Of a stretch of DNA of 64,000 bases, positions 45,318-56,442 are shown in pieces. Source of the DNA: Ilyonectria destructans (lineage: Eukaryota > Ascomycota > Sordariomycetes > Hypocreales > Nectriaceae); the NCBI GenBank assembly GCA_020740775.1, contig JAHEWK010000001.1, positions 1,488,001-1,552,000 of the forward strand, written 5' to 3'. Every line of letters starts with the position of its first letter. The first letter of the stretch is position 1. The translations under genes were made by a program, and so were the position numbers. Below the pieces are notes generated by a model. It searched no databases. It was not told where the DNA came from and saw only the letters and a program-made list of their open reading frames with translations.

Positions 45318-48300
45318 TCACGAACTCTTCAGGTTCTCCATCAGTCCCTCCAACACGGTCCACCCATCGGAGCCCTCCCAGCTCTCCCGGCCCTTGCCCA
45401 TGACACTCCGCACCGCAAGGCGGGCCTTGCCCTTCCACCTGGGCCCGATGGTCTCGACTTCCGGGCCCCAGTTCTCCAGCACCGACACCAGCGCATCGGT
45501 GCGCTCAACGACAACGGCCCACGCACCGGCGTCGGCCGTCCAGTCCCGCGCCTCGTCCGCCGAAGTCGCCGCCGCGCCGGGGAGCAGCCCGCTGCCCGAA
45601 GACCCAATGGCCGCACGCCAGGCCCGCTCGGCCGCCTCGATGGCGCCGACGTGGTCGCGACGCCAGCCGCGCAGGCGCGACACGAGCGCCCACAGCTCGG
45701 AGCGTGTGGTGATGAGCGGCACGATCTGTTCCTCGACGATGCGCGTAACGAGGCGCTCGTGCGAGCCGCGCGGGGGCTCGTAGATGTCGGTGCCGGCGGG
45801 CTTCTCCTTGGACAGCACCACGTCTTGCAGCAGGGCGCTGAGCACGTCGATGTCCAGGGCGTCCTCGGACTTGCGGATGAGGATGATGTGGCGCAGGGCG
45901 AGGACCATCTCCGCAATGGCCGGCGGGTGCATGCGCGCGGCGAGCGTGAGGACGTTGTCCCAGATGCGCCAGTTGGAGTGCGCGATGGAGGCGCCCTTCT
46001 TGTACGCTGCGAGGGCCTGGGCGAGGAGCGTGGCGGGATCACGGCTGACATCCTTCTTTACAACCGCAGCGGCCATATCATCTTCCTCGTCGTCCGCGAG
46101 AGCAACGGGCTCCGTCTTCTCAGGCTCCTGCTCCTGCGGCTTCGACGTGACCTCGACGTACAGACTCCACAGCGCACTGCCCAGGTTACTCCACGTCCGG
46201 GCATCCTCTCCTCCGGCCGTGTCGCTCGCGCAACTGATGGAGCGGTTGAAGGCCGCAGCAGCATCTTCGAACTGGCCAAGCCGCAGGCTGATGTCGCCGA
46301 GTCGGCTCCACATGTCGGGACTCAGTCGGTTGACGGCCGTGGCCTTCTTGTAGGCGTCGCGCGCCTTCTCCAAGTCCTTGATCTGGAGGTAGTGCTCGGC
46401 GAGCGACTTTTGTGCGCGGGCGAAGCGGTGCTTGGAGATTTCCCACGCGCGTTCGTAGTGAGCTGGCTCGTTCTCGATCTCGCCCAGGATGCAGAACAGA
46501 CGGGGGGCATTGGGCGGCGGGGGATCACGCTCGGGGCCGGTATAGTCATCAGCCTTGAGATACATGACGTCCTCGCCGATGTTCTCGTCGTCAATATCTG
46601 CCGACGCATCTGTTTCCCCAGTACGCTGGAACAGCCGCCATCGGACGATACCCTGTGCCTTCGCCTCGCCGCCGCTACCTCGGCCATCCTCATCCTCCGT
46701 GGCCTCGCTACTAGCGAGACAGAGCGCGACCTCAGCCCACAGGCGCAGACGCTTGAAGATTTCAAGAGCAGAGGTGAGAGAGCCAACGCCAGCCCAGGCG
46801 TAGGCGAGCTCGGACTCGAGGTGCCATCGGGGAGGAGACGAGAGGGCGTGGATGTACTGAAGACGGATGTGCGCCGGAGCGGACTCGGAGGCCTTGGGGG
46901 CAGGCAGGAAGGATGTAGGCTTAGACACGGTCTGGCCGGGAGCGCTGATCTCGATGACGGGCGTGTCGATGTTGGCCTCTTCGGCTTTTGTCTCCGGCTG
47001 GGCTTCAGATGTCGTGTCGGACATGACCTGGTCTGCTACGGCCTGCAACTGCAGGACGCCGCGCTCGATGGTCCTGCTGCGGTGGATCTCTATCCGCGAG
47101 CGGACGAGCAGCGCCTGGGTGTAGATCTGCCAGTTGGTCGACTTGTCACTTATGACACGCACGGCAAAGGGAAGGACCTCTTCTGAAGTCAGAGTGTCCG
47201 CTGGCGAGAACGCATCCTTGAGCGTGGCCTCGGTTAGGAGAATGATCTGGTCGATAGGGGATAGTTGGGGCTGGTCATCGGGTGCAAGGTCGACTAGGGC
47301 CTCGGGGAGAACTGTCTTGGGGTCTTCACTCGCTTCCTTTTCCTTGGTGAAGTGAATCTGTTCGAGGAGAGTGTCGTTGTTTAGCGGTAGGGCATCGGGC
47401 TTGGCGTCCTGCTCTTTGTCCTCGCCTTCGGCGGGTGACTCGACACCACTCTTTGCCAGGACGACGAGCTGACTCGTGCTCCTCTCCTGAAACTTGGTCC
47501 TCTTGCCAAGGGCGCCGGACAGTGCGTACACCAGACCACTCGTCTGGCTGGCCTCCTTCAGGGCTTCCCGGGCCTTGTCATCCCGGCCGAGGAGGATGTA
47601 GTTGTTGGCAGCCTCCACGAGGAACTGGACCTTGTCCTCGCGGCTCCAGGAGCCGTCGGCCGCCCACACCTCCTCGCTGAGGACTTGCGAGCGGACGACA
47701 TCGATGCTGTCGAGGATCTGCGTGGCCAGGGTCGGCACGTCGCTCCACTGGGAACTGCGGGTGAAGTTGGACCCGGGGCCGAGACTCGGCTGCGTCAGGA
47801 GCTTGTAGTGCCACACGCAGACGCGGAGCCGCGTCCAGGCAAGGCTGTGCTTGAGTGCGCCCTCGTCGGAGGGGATCTCCACCACGTCGGTGGCGACGTC
47901 CCCTAGCGCCTGGGTGAGGATGTACTTGGCGAGGGCGAAGAGCTCCAGGTGCGGGATGTAAGCGTAGGGTGAGACGCCGTCGACTTCCAGGTCGCGGAGG
48001 CAGGCCTTGTGCAGCTGGTCGAGGGTGGCATTAGCGACTCCCGGCTGCGCGTCAGACCACGCTTGTGTCAGACGGGCATTGATGGCGGCGGCGTCGGCGA
48101 GGACAGGACCTGTGACGTTGACCTGGAGAAAGGCGTTGAGGGCGGCGAGGCCGACAGCAAGGGTCTGCGGCACATCCGCGACAGCAGCGGCGACGACATG
48201 ACCAGCAGAGCCAGACGCAGAGGCAGCAAGACGCGCAGCAAAGGCCTGCATCAAGTCCGCCGAGACCGGGGCCGGGGTCGGGGTCGGGGTCGGGGCCGGA

Positions 48301-48440
48301 GCCGGGGCATCTGTGGTCGCCTCTACTACCGGGGTGGAGGCGGCGGGCGCGGAGGCGGCGGCCGAGAGGAGGACGGAGGCGTAGTGCCCGGTGCGCAGGG
48401 CTGTGCCACACCGACGGGCGGCGTCCGGAGGTGTGGACAT
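45318..48440 (-). CDS. EMW1: TPR protein of the TTC27/Emw1 family
   Basis: Single exon of 1040 residues. The first 100 residues are Ala/Pro-rich with a low-complexity PAPAPTPTPTPAP segment. The conserved core begins at VDGVSPYAYIPHLELFALAK. It runs through QFLVEAANNYILLGRDDKAR, WQIYTQALLVRSRIEIHRSR and HLESELAYAWAGVGSLTSAL, then a TPR array with KSLAEHYLQIKDLEKARDAY and MWSRLGDISLRLGQFEDAAA. The order PPPPNAPRLFCILGEIENEP, ahead of the TPRs, is characteristic of TTC27. Yeast Emw1 is essential and needed for cell-wall integrity; animal TTC27 is linked to chaperone function in complex assembly. The C-terminus (WTVLEGLMENLKSS) ends only about five bases before the degraded relic on its 3' side. 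Confidence 0.88.
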   Translation of the reverse strand: MSTPPDAARRCGTALRTGHYASVLLSAAASAPAASTPVVEATTDAPAPAPTPTPTPAPVSADLMQAFAARLAASASGSAGHVVAAAVADVPQTLAVGLAALNAFLQVNVTGPVLADAAAINARLTQAWSDAQPGVANATLDQLHKACLRDLEVDGVSPYAYIPHLELFALAKYILTQALGDVATDVVEIPSDEGALKHSLAWTRLRVCVWHYKLLTQPSLGPGSNFTRSSQWSDVPTLATQILDSIDVVRSQVLSEEVWAADGSWSREDKVQFLVEAANNYILLGRDDKAREALKEASQTSGLVYALSGALGKRTKFQERSTSQLVVLAKSGVESPAEGEDKEQDAKPDALPLNNDTLLEQIHFTKEKEASEDPKTVLPEALVDLAPDDQPQLSPIDQIILLTEATLKDAFSPADTLTSEEVLPFAVRVISDKSTNWQIYTQALLVRSRIEIHRSRTIERGVLQLQAVADQVMSDTTSEAQPETKAEEANIDTPVIEISAPGQTVSKPTSFLPAPKASESAPAHIRLQYIHALSSPPRWHLESELAYAWAGVGSLTSALEIFKRLRLWAEVALCLASSEATEDEDGRGSGGEAKAQGIVRWRLFQRTGETDASADIDDENIGEDVMYLKADDYTGPERDPPPPNAPRLFCILGEIENEPAHYERAWEISKHRFARAQKSLAEHYLQIKDLEKARDAYKKATAVNRLSPDMWSRLGDISLRLGQFEDAAAAFNRSISCASDTAGGEDARTWSNLGSALWSLYVEVTSKPQEQEPEKTEPVALADDEEDDMAAAVVKKDVSRDPATLLAQALAAYKKGASIAHSNWRIWDNVLTLAARMHPPAIAEMVLALRHIILIRKSEDALDIDVLSALLQDVVLSKEKPAGTDIYEPPRGSHERLVTRIVEEQIVPLITTRSELWALVSRLRGWRRDHVGAIEAAERAWRAAIGSSGSGLLPGAAATSADEARDWTADAGAWAVVVERTDALVSVLENWGPEVETIGPRWKGKARLAVRSVMGKGRESWEGSDGWTVLEGLMENLKSS

Positions 48441-51400
48441 GTTGCGTGTGTTAATGTGGTAAATTCGTTAAAACTTGCTTCTCTTAGAACCGTCAACCCA
48501 GCGACGCGCGGGGCTATGTGGCCAAGGGCCGGCGCGGAGCAGGCTGCGTCTCGTCGAGTTCTCGTCCCCCCGTGGATCCAGGCGTCGGTCCGTCTGGGCT
48601 TCTGGTCGCGGGCGAGAGTTTGCGTATGTAATGTATGTATGCGTGTTGTGCGTTCTTTTGTGCGAGAGTGTGCGCTTGTGCGTTGGGCTCGTCTAGATTT
48701 TCACGCCCGTCTCCGCTACGCCGCGCGCCGAAGCGTGTGGCAGCGCTGAGGCTGAGGCGACCACCCAAATCCAACGCCTTCTACGACGTCGCCAGCGGAT
48801 CCCCCGGTCCCGAAAACTGCCCCAGGGCTCCGGCGTCAGATCTATTGAACGGCTCCCCGGGAGGAATGACGGATGGCGCATTTCCTCGATGGGGGCCGTC
48901 TTGTTATTCATCACGTAATGGCTCTCGCCTTCTCCATAGATCTGGCTTCAGATCCGTGTCCTGGGCTTGGTCCGTTCACCGTCCCGTCCCCTGGCGATGT
49001 CGTCTAAAACTGTCCATCCGGCCCGTCGTTGACGTTGATGGCTCGCCGTGGGTCACGATGTTGCGTTTTCGGGACGGAATTCTATCCAAGGCGTGCTGGT
49101 CGTGGCTCAAGTTAGGCCCTGGAACAGAGAGGCCAGTTACCCTTAGGAAATTCTCCTTCTGCCCTGCCAGGCTTAACGAATAAGCTAGACGACAAGGGCT
49201 GCGATGGTCATTCAGTAATTCACGCTTTGTTTCTGGTGCTTCCAAACTCATTCTGCCTGTTGCTGCAGATATTGTCTCGGTTGGCCTTACAACCAAAGAC
49301 TACCACAACACACTTCCGAACACAAAGATCAAAATGAAAGTGTGAACAATAAAGTGTATGCACGAGTCAACCCTCGGCACAGAGACAACCTTCCTCGTAA
49401 GCCCATATGTTCAATAACACCTAAAATCGGCTGCTCCTCCACTGTCACAAATAAATGGCACGAGGACTTGCAAGACACATCGAAACAGGGGCTCCCCCTT
49501 TGGATTTGACATCTTTTGCGGGGTCGCCTCCCAAACCTTCCTGTTGAGATGAAGATTTCTCCCTTTTCGCCTCTTTTTTTGACTTCTCTCCCAATCCTCG
49601 GTCCATCTCGAACCCCCCCGTCAGCAACCCAATGCTACGTTTCCCCCCTGTGGATCCGAGGGTGACAATCGCCTGATGCACCGTGTTCGCCTACGCTCGC
49701 GCGCGGGCCAATGTCCGGTGAGATGGGGCACTGCTCTGGGGTCCGTCATCCGTTCAGAAACGTCGCCTGCTGCGGCTGCATGGTCCGCCTGGTCTGGCAG
49801 AACAAGGCTCTGGCCTCCCAATCACGCTTATTGTCCCGTCAGACTCTGCACTGAGCCTAGACCACCATCGACTTGAGTAGATTGGCCACGGACAGGGTGT
49901 AAGCTTGATGACTTGGGTCGCCATCAGTTGATAGGACACTGACGACAAAGTGGAGGATGTAGTCCGAACGAAGTACAGTCCGCCCAGGTACTGGTAATTA
50001 GTTGCGACGTTAGGGGAACGGGCTGGAGAAACCATCCCAAACGTACCAATGGGGCGGCGGGACGGTTTTTGGGACACAATTCCGTGACAAATGCCAACGT
50101 CCTAGACCGTCTCCGACTCCCGTCCATGACAGTCGATCTGCGACTTCATTACCTTTGTGATTACTTCGTCAAACGCCATGCATCAACATGGAGCAGTAGC
50201 CCGCCCATCAAACTATCGAGCCTTGCCACCAGTGGCGTTCATGTTGGCTCTTTTGCAGTCGCACGTAGCCCTGTTCGTACTCCGTGTCGAGTAGTCAGTC
50301 TGTCGAAGTACATGGCGCCCAGTTAGCGAGCTACGATACGAAAAACAGGCTCCTCACCCTCAGCCTTTTGTCTCCATGACCCTCTAGGCAAGCCTGGCCC
50401 GCAACTGCAGACTAGCCTCATCCATGCATGATGTCTATCCCCGGGCCATGGATCTTGAAGCTTAAGGACCAGCAAACAACCCATCTTGCAGCTGCGTGGA
50501 TCGATAGACAACCAGGCTGCGGCGCCTTCGTCAATCTGGGCCTTTGATGGCTTCTGCCGTCCAGTTGGGATCGGATTGCCCAAACCGTGTCTACCGGGGG
50601 TATGAGGCCAGGTCCGGTGTCCCATGCCTGGGACAGAGTCGTAACATTCGAGGTGTCGGGCATCACTGGATTACCTCCCCTGTTGTGCCATCGATGAACA
50701 CGTGAGGGAGACCTGGTCTTTTAGGGAACTCCAGTCATGTAACTTACGAACGGGCCATGATGAAGCCGTAATGGACGGGGAACTGGTACAGAAAGGGTTG
50801 CAGTACCATGGGGCTCACGGCCACAACGCCGATGGAGCTTGACCCTGCGGGAAACGATGAAAATTCCGTCAAGTGGAGCCCGTCTTGGATCCTGGCCCAA
50901 ACTACGAGCAATTTCTCGACGTTCACGACGGATCATTGGATCCATCGCCGGACGGTTTTACTGATGTTGTGTGGACGAACATGGTCGAAAGTGTGCTAGT
51001 GGAGGGAAGGTGGAGCATTGTGGATGCTGAAGGTCAGGAAAGCAAAGTGAACTTGGTGCCTGAGGAAAGATAAGCAGAAGCCCTCTTCTCAGCCTCAGGC
51101 ATCTGCTTGGGACGGCAAAAGCCTAGGGCCACACCAACTACAACCCACACCAACATCCTGGTGGTGTCTGATCGCCATGGCTTACCCATGAGACGGGTCA
51201 ACGGACTCTGTTGGGCTTAGGGCATGTATGGATGTTGGATGGGCGGACGGCACAATGTCCAGACTGCCGTTCTGGAAAGGTGTAGGGGAATATGTGAGCG
51301 TTGCACACGGGCAGCACAAGCGCGTAAGCCTCGCAGAGCCGAGTCCAGAGTGACGTCGCGAAATATGCGCCAAGGCTTATGGCGCCGCGGGAATTGGATG

Positions 51401-54400
51401 GTTTTTACGGAGCAGCCGGTGGAGACTTTTCCTTGGCAGCTGAGTGTACATCGTATCCTAGTACCTAGACCTGTAGCTTCTTGCCATTGTCCTCGGTGCG
51501 AGGAAGAGTATTTGAAGACAATTGCAAAATAGAGGCAGCTTCACAGCAGGCAGAAGCTGAATGCCGAAGTATAGAAACCTATTCAGCGGTAGCGAGACGA
51601 TTCATTGGCCAGGATCGCCAGATATAGGTGGCGAGACAAGAAACGGGAATTGGAGCCGATCAGTCTGGGGTTGGCGGGCGGCGATAGCATAACATTTCCG
51701 TGTTGAGGAAGAGTGGACGAACGACTTATAGACCCAGAACGGACTTCGCTGTGCACGGGAAAATCTCGGTGAGCCTCGCAATGTTGCGCCCCTTTTCCTA
51801 GCTTCAATCCTAATTCCTTCCATCTCTCCATCCTTCCAACGTTGATTGACCCCAGGTACGGTGTTTTTGATGGCGGCGATCACTCCAACTCGGAGGCACG
51901 CGACACCATTGCCAGATCCTGTCGGTACTCTGTGCCCAGGACCGCATCGCCGGGACCAGCCCCATCTCACGAGTACGAGGTACCCAGCTCACCTCGCATT
52001 CTCTTACGTTTACAATGTATCCATACAAGGCCTAAACTCCAAAGGAAAAAATATCCGGTCCTCCTGGCGTCAGCCTGGTCGTTTCCCTGGCCTGTTGTTT
52101 CTCTGACGAATCGGGCAGGTGGTGGAAATGCTCGACTATGACGTCAAACTGCCTCCCACCCTCTTTTTTTCTCTTCCACTTCCTTGCACATTCTGGAGCC
52201 AAACTCCAAAACGAACCAAACAAACCCTCGCCCGGACCCCTTGGCGTCCTTTCAGCCAACAAACGAACGCCGGAACCCTTTGAACATGTGCATGTGCACA
52301 TGGTACCACTCCCCGGGCTAAATCAGCAGCCTGGCCCTTGCCATGGGGGCTCTGGTTGGCCCAGACCAGTGGGGAAGCAAACCTCCAGGATGGCTAGCTC
52401 CCAGATAGCCCACCGCGCACGGAGGAGGTTATTTTGTACCTGGTACCAGGTCATCCCCAGAGGCTACAGCGGCCTTTCGGTGAGGGATGAGGGGGAGGGG
52501 AGCAGATTTGGGGTCCTCCAGCCTGCGCTAAAGCACTACAGGGCATTAAACAGCGGTAGGGGATGCTGGAGCTCTGTGACAGGTGCTGGCCCACAGTGCA
52601 CACTGGGGCGAACTCGGGCACTCTCCAGGGGACTCCACGGGGAACTTTCAGCGGGTGGAGGAGGCACAGTGAGCAGCTTGGTATGGATACCTCTCTCTTC
52701 CCCTCGTGGCGTCATCACTGCCTCGAATCTACAGTAGCTCGCCACACCCGGCGGCGGGAGCCTCAAGAAAGTGCCTCTTGTGGCAATAATTCCAGCCTGG
52801 ACGAATGATCAAAAACCTTCTCTCAACTCCAACTGACTCAATTCGGGGCCATTGCCTCCCACCACACCCAGGGCATGACAGGCGGCATGACAGGGCCAAC
52901 AGCCCTCAGCAGCAGGGGGAGTTATCGTCAGCCAACCAGCCAGTGAGGATTGGAAGACGACTGAAGACGAAAGAGGGGACCAGAGAGAGAGACAACGTGA
53001 GGGGGCCTGCCAGGTTACACCCCTCCTCCAGGGCATGGGCCTCCAGGACGCCTCCATGTGTAGCAGGGGTCTGTCTCCATCTCCATGGGGTCTCCATCCC
53101 ATCATGGATCATGGTCTCTCGGCCAGTGTCATGGTACGAATGAGCGCTACATTGTGTCTATGTCGCGTCTACAGAGGCATGGGGTGGCGGCGAGGCTCCA
53201 ACACGAATGTCCTTTGCTAAAACTCGTCACATTTAGTTGGTTAGCCCAGGCCGAGCCAAGCGTCGTGACAGGACTGGACAGGAAAGCTGAAGCATTACAG
53301 TACATGTTTGTCATATAATTGAAAGATGGCCTGGGAGTTCAGCTGAACTGGGCTGAGCTGAGCCGAATCCTTTACTGCGTATTCTGTGGCAATGGAAAGA
53401 ATTGACGAGAACACATTCTGCAACTACTGGTAGTGGCGTTGGCTGGAGAGCGAAGCTGTTGTTGGAGGCGAAAGACGGCTAGTCAGAGATAAACAGATAA
53501 CGGAGTGATAGGTAAGAACACCTAGAAGGACTACTCCGTATATGTCAAAGCTCCAACTATTGCCGTTTCTTTTCGAGACCATCAAATCTTGATAGGGACG
53601 ACGACGCTCGGAGCGCACGAGGCTCGCTTCCATGGCACGCCCTGGAGCGTCAGCAAAAGATAAGTGACGCCGAAGGGCAACGGCCCAGCGCCAAGACTCA
53701 TATCACACACATCGCCGTCATGGGCCCAGAACAATCCCGCCTCCCCTCCCCGGAGAGTGGACCTAGATACCAACTTAACGCAGCAAGCAACGCAAATCCG
53801 CCGCGGCCATGTCCAGGGTACAAGCCGCATTCGATGCAAAGAGGTTCCGCTGTGTCGACGGCTCCCCTCTCCCCTCCAAGCTACGACGTAGTACCTTGCG
53901 ACAAAGTACCCCGTCTAGCGCCGTCGCCGCCGGTGGGTACCTCTGCCGCACGTAGCCCGAAACGATGGAATGAAAGGTGCATCGCGGCGTCTCCACACCC
54001 GCCCTCTGCTCTGGCCTGTCCCACTTCTCCCCAATCGCAATCGCAGTGGCTCTGCTACGGAGTACGAAGTCGACGCTCGTTATTCGTTAGCTCGCCGGCT
54101 GCTGGCCGCCGCCGTCCGCTCATGCTTGTCTGAGGTGCCTTCCTTGATGTACCTACCTTGCCTCCGCGCGAGAAGGCGCGGTGCGGCGTACTACGTACAG
54201 CAGATCAGGCAAGGCAAGGCAGGGTAAGGTAAGGTGGGAAGGAACTGGACTGGGTTGCACTTGCTCGTCCACCCAGGCGATATTTTACTTATTATCCTCG
54301 ACGTCGCCCATCCCAAAGCTCAGTCTTTCCTCTCCGTCTACCCCTTCCTCCTCTCCAACCCTGTTTCTCTTTCACCTCCCCCTTCTTCCAATTCAGGTCC

Positions 54401-54604
54401 GATCTGCTTGCTTGACTGCTTGCAGTGTCCTGTTCAATTGGATTTGATTCAAGCTTCGCCTCTTGACCGGACTCGATTCGCTTCGATTCCCACCTTGTTG
54501 GCAGCGTCCCGCTTTCTCCTCCCCCTCCAATTCGGTCGCAACTCGACAATCGCCCTCGTGCGACAACACACAACCAGTGATTCCCTCCCCACTTGCCTGA
54601 CAAG
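48441..54604. other. Six-kilobase region without a supported gene
   Basis: Short open frames occur on both strands, the longest about 199 codons at 52138-52737, but their composition is low in protein-like features and none has a recognisable domain or splice pattern. The left end is the EMW1 promoter, including a TGTGCGTT/TGTGCG-rich patch at about 48640-48690. The right end has GGCAAGGCAAGGCAGGGTAA at about 54209-54228, then a long pyrimidine tract (CTCTCCAACCCTGTTTCTCT) at about 54320-54390 leading into the permease gene. I found no tRNA, repeat unit or transposase. Confidence 0.45.
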
Positions 54605-56442
54605 ATGGCGTCCGACGAGGAAAAGTCGCCCAAGTTCGACGCTGCCCCTGGCAGTCCCGACCTCATCGCTGGGCAAGCCCGCGACAACGCTGATGGCCTC
54701 CATCGCCTTCTCAACAACCGACAGATCCAGCTGATCGCCGTTGGTGGCTCCATTGGTACCGCGCTCTTCGTGAGTATCGGTGGTGGCCTCGCCAAGGGCG
54801 GTCCTGGAAGCTTGTTCATCGCTTACACCATGTACTCTCTGGTCCTCGCCCTCGTCAACAACAGCATCGCTGAGATGAGCACCTTCATGCCCGTCTCCGG
54901 TGGATTCATCCGTCTCGCCGGCCACTGGGTCGACGAGGCGCTTGGCTTCACTGCTGGCTGGAACTTCTTCTTCTACGAGGCTATCCTGATCCCCTTTGAG
55001 ATCACGGCCCTGAACCTGGTGCTCTCCTTCTGGAACTCTGACATCACCAACCCTGGCCCCACGGCTGGCGTTTGCGCCGGTGTCATTATTTGCTACGCGT
55101 AAGAACCTGAGTCTCAGGATGCATCCCACCTTTTCTTTGTCTTCGACGTGCCGTTGTTGTGCTCTCCGCGACTCCCCCCGGCCGTCGTCTCTGGGAATTG
55201 CTCCTCCCCTCCCTGTGAAAGACAAGATCGCATGCTAAACTATGTCCGTGTGAATGTAGTGCTCTAAACATCTTGGCCGTCCGTGGCTACGGTGAGGCCG
55301 AGTTCTGGCTCTCCGGCGGCAAGGTCATTCTGATCCTGATCCTCTTCTGCTTTACCTTCATCACCATGGTTGGTGGCAACCCCGACAAGGACGCATACGG
55401 TTTCCGCTACTGGCAGACCCCCGGTGCGTTTGCGGAGTGGAACCACACGGGCGATCTCGGCCGCTTCGAGGGCTTCCTCGCTGCCCTCTGGAGCGCCGGC
55501 TTCACCGTTGTCGGTCCTGAATACATCTCCATGGTGGCTGCCGAGGCCAAGCGCCCCAGCATCTTCATCAAGGCTGCTTTCAAGACGGTCTACTACCGTT
55601 TCTGCTTCTTCTTCATCGTCGGATCTCTTGCTGTGGGCATCGTCGTTCCCTGGAACGATAAGACTCTCACTGGCATCTACCGTGACGGCGAAATCGCTGG
55701 TGGCACCGCCGCCGCCTCGCCCTATGTCATCGCCATGGAGAACATGGGCATTGACGTTCTCCCCCACATTGTCAACGCCCTGATGCTCACCTCCATCTTC
55801 TCAGCCGGTAACACCTACACTTACTGCGCCACCCGATCCCTGTACTCGCTGGCTCTCGAGGGCCGTGCTCCCGCCTTCCTCCGAAAGTGCACTGCCCAGG
55901 GTGTGCCCATCTACTGCTTCTGCGTCGTCATGCTGTTCCCCTTCCTGTCCTTCTTGCAGCTCAGCAACAGCTCGGCCAAGGTGCTTACCTGGCTCATCAA
56001 CATCATGACGGCCGGTGGTCTTATCAACTACCTCATCATGTCCATCACCTTCCTCCAGTACTACAAGGCCTGCCAGGCTCAGGGCTTCGACCGCAAGTCT
56101 CTGCCGTACTTTGGTTACTTCCAGCCTTACGGCACCTACATTGCTCTGGTCTTCCAGACCATCATGGTCATCTTCTACGGTTACGCCTCCTTCACCCCCT
56201 GGAGTGTTGAGAACTTCTTCTCCAACTACACCATGCAGCTCGTGGCCCCCTGTCTCTTCGTCGGCTGGAAGCTTCTCAAGCGCACTACCTGGAAGAAGCC
56301 CCTTGAGGTTGACCTGATTTGGGAGCGCCCCCTCATTGATGCCTACGAGGCCACCTTCACCCAGCCTGCTGTGGGATTCTGGACTGAGATTGGTCAGCTG
56401 GTTGGACTGAGGCGAAAGAAGCAGGCGCCTGTTAGCGCATAG
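54605..56442 (+). CDS. Amino acid permease, Dip5-like (AAT/YAT family)
   Basis: Exons 54605-55098 and 55260-56442 give about 558 residues across a 161-base intron with a GCTAAAC branch point. It is a plasma-membrane proton symporter, and the closest recognised type is the dicarboxylic amino acid (Glu/Asp) permease Dip5. Family signatures: LIAVGGSIGTALFVSIGGGL in TM1, SIAEMSTFMPVSGGFIRLAG, ALGFTAGWNFFFYEAILIPF, FLAALWSAGFTVVGPEYISM, and AEAKRPSIFIKAAFKTVYYR. The N-terminus is short and hydrophilic, with Lys residues (EEKSPKF) that could be ubiquitin sites for endocytosis, as in yeast permeases. Twelve membrane segments are expected. Strong C-ending codon use and a long CT-rich promoter suggest high expression. 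Confidence 0.93.

Noticed and set aside
45651..47186. A 511-codon open frame on the plus strand
   Set aside because: Antisense shadow of the TTC27/Emw1-type gene, produced by GC-rich third positions.
48009..48749. A 246-codon plus-strand frame with RGRGRGRGR
   Set aside because: Mostly antisense to the Pro/Thr repeat in the N-terminus of the TPR gene; no domain and no start support.
52138..52737. A 199-codon plus-strand frame in the 6-kb gap
   Set aside because: Composition resembles translated non-coding DNA, with no recognisable motif, hydrophobic core or splice context; kept only as part of the gap description.
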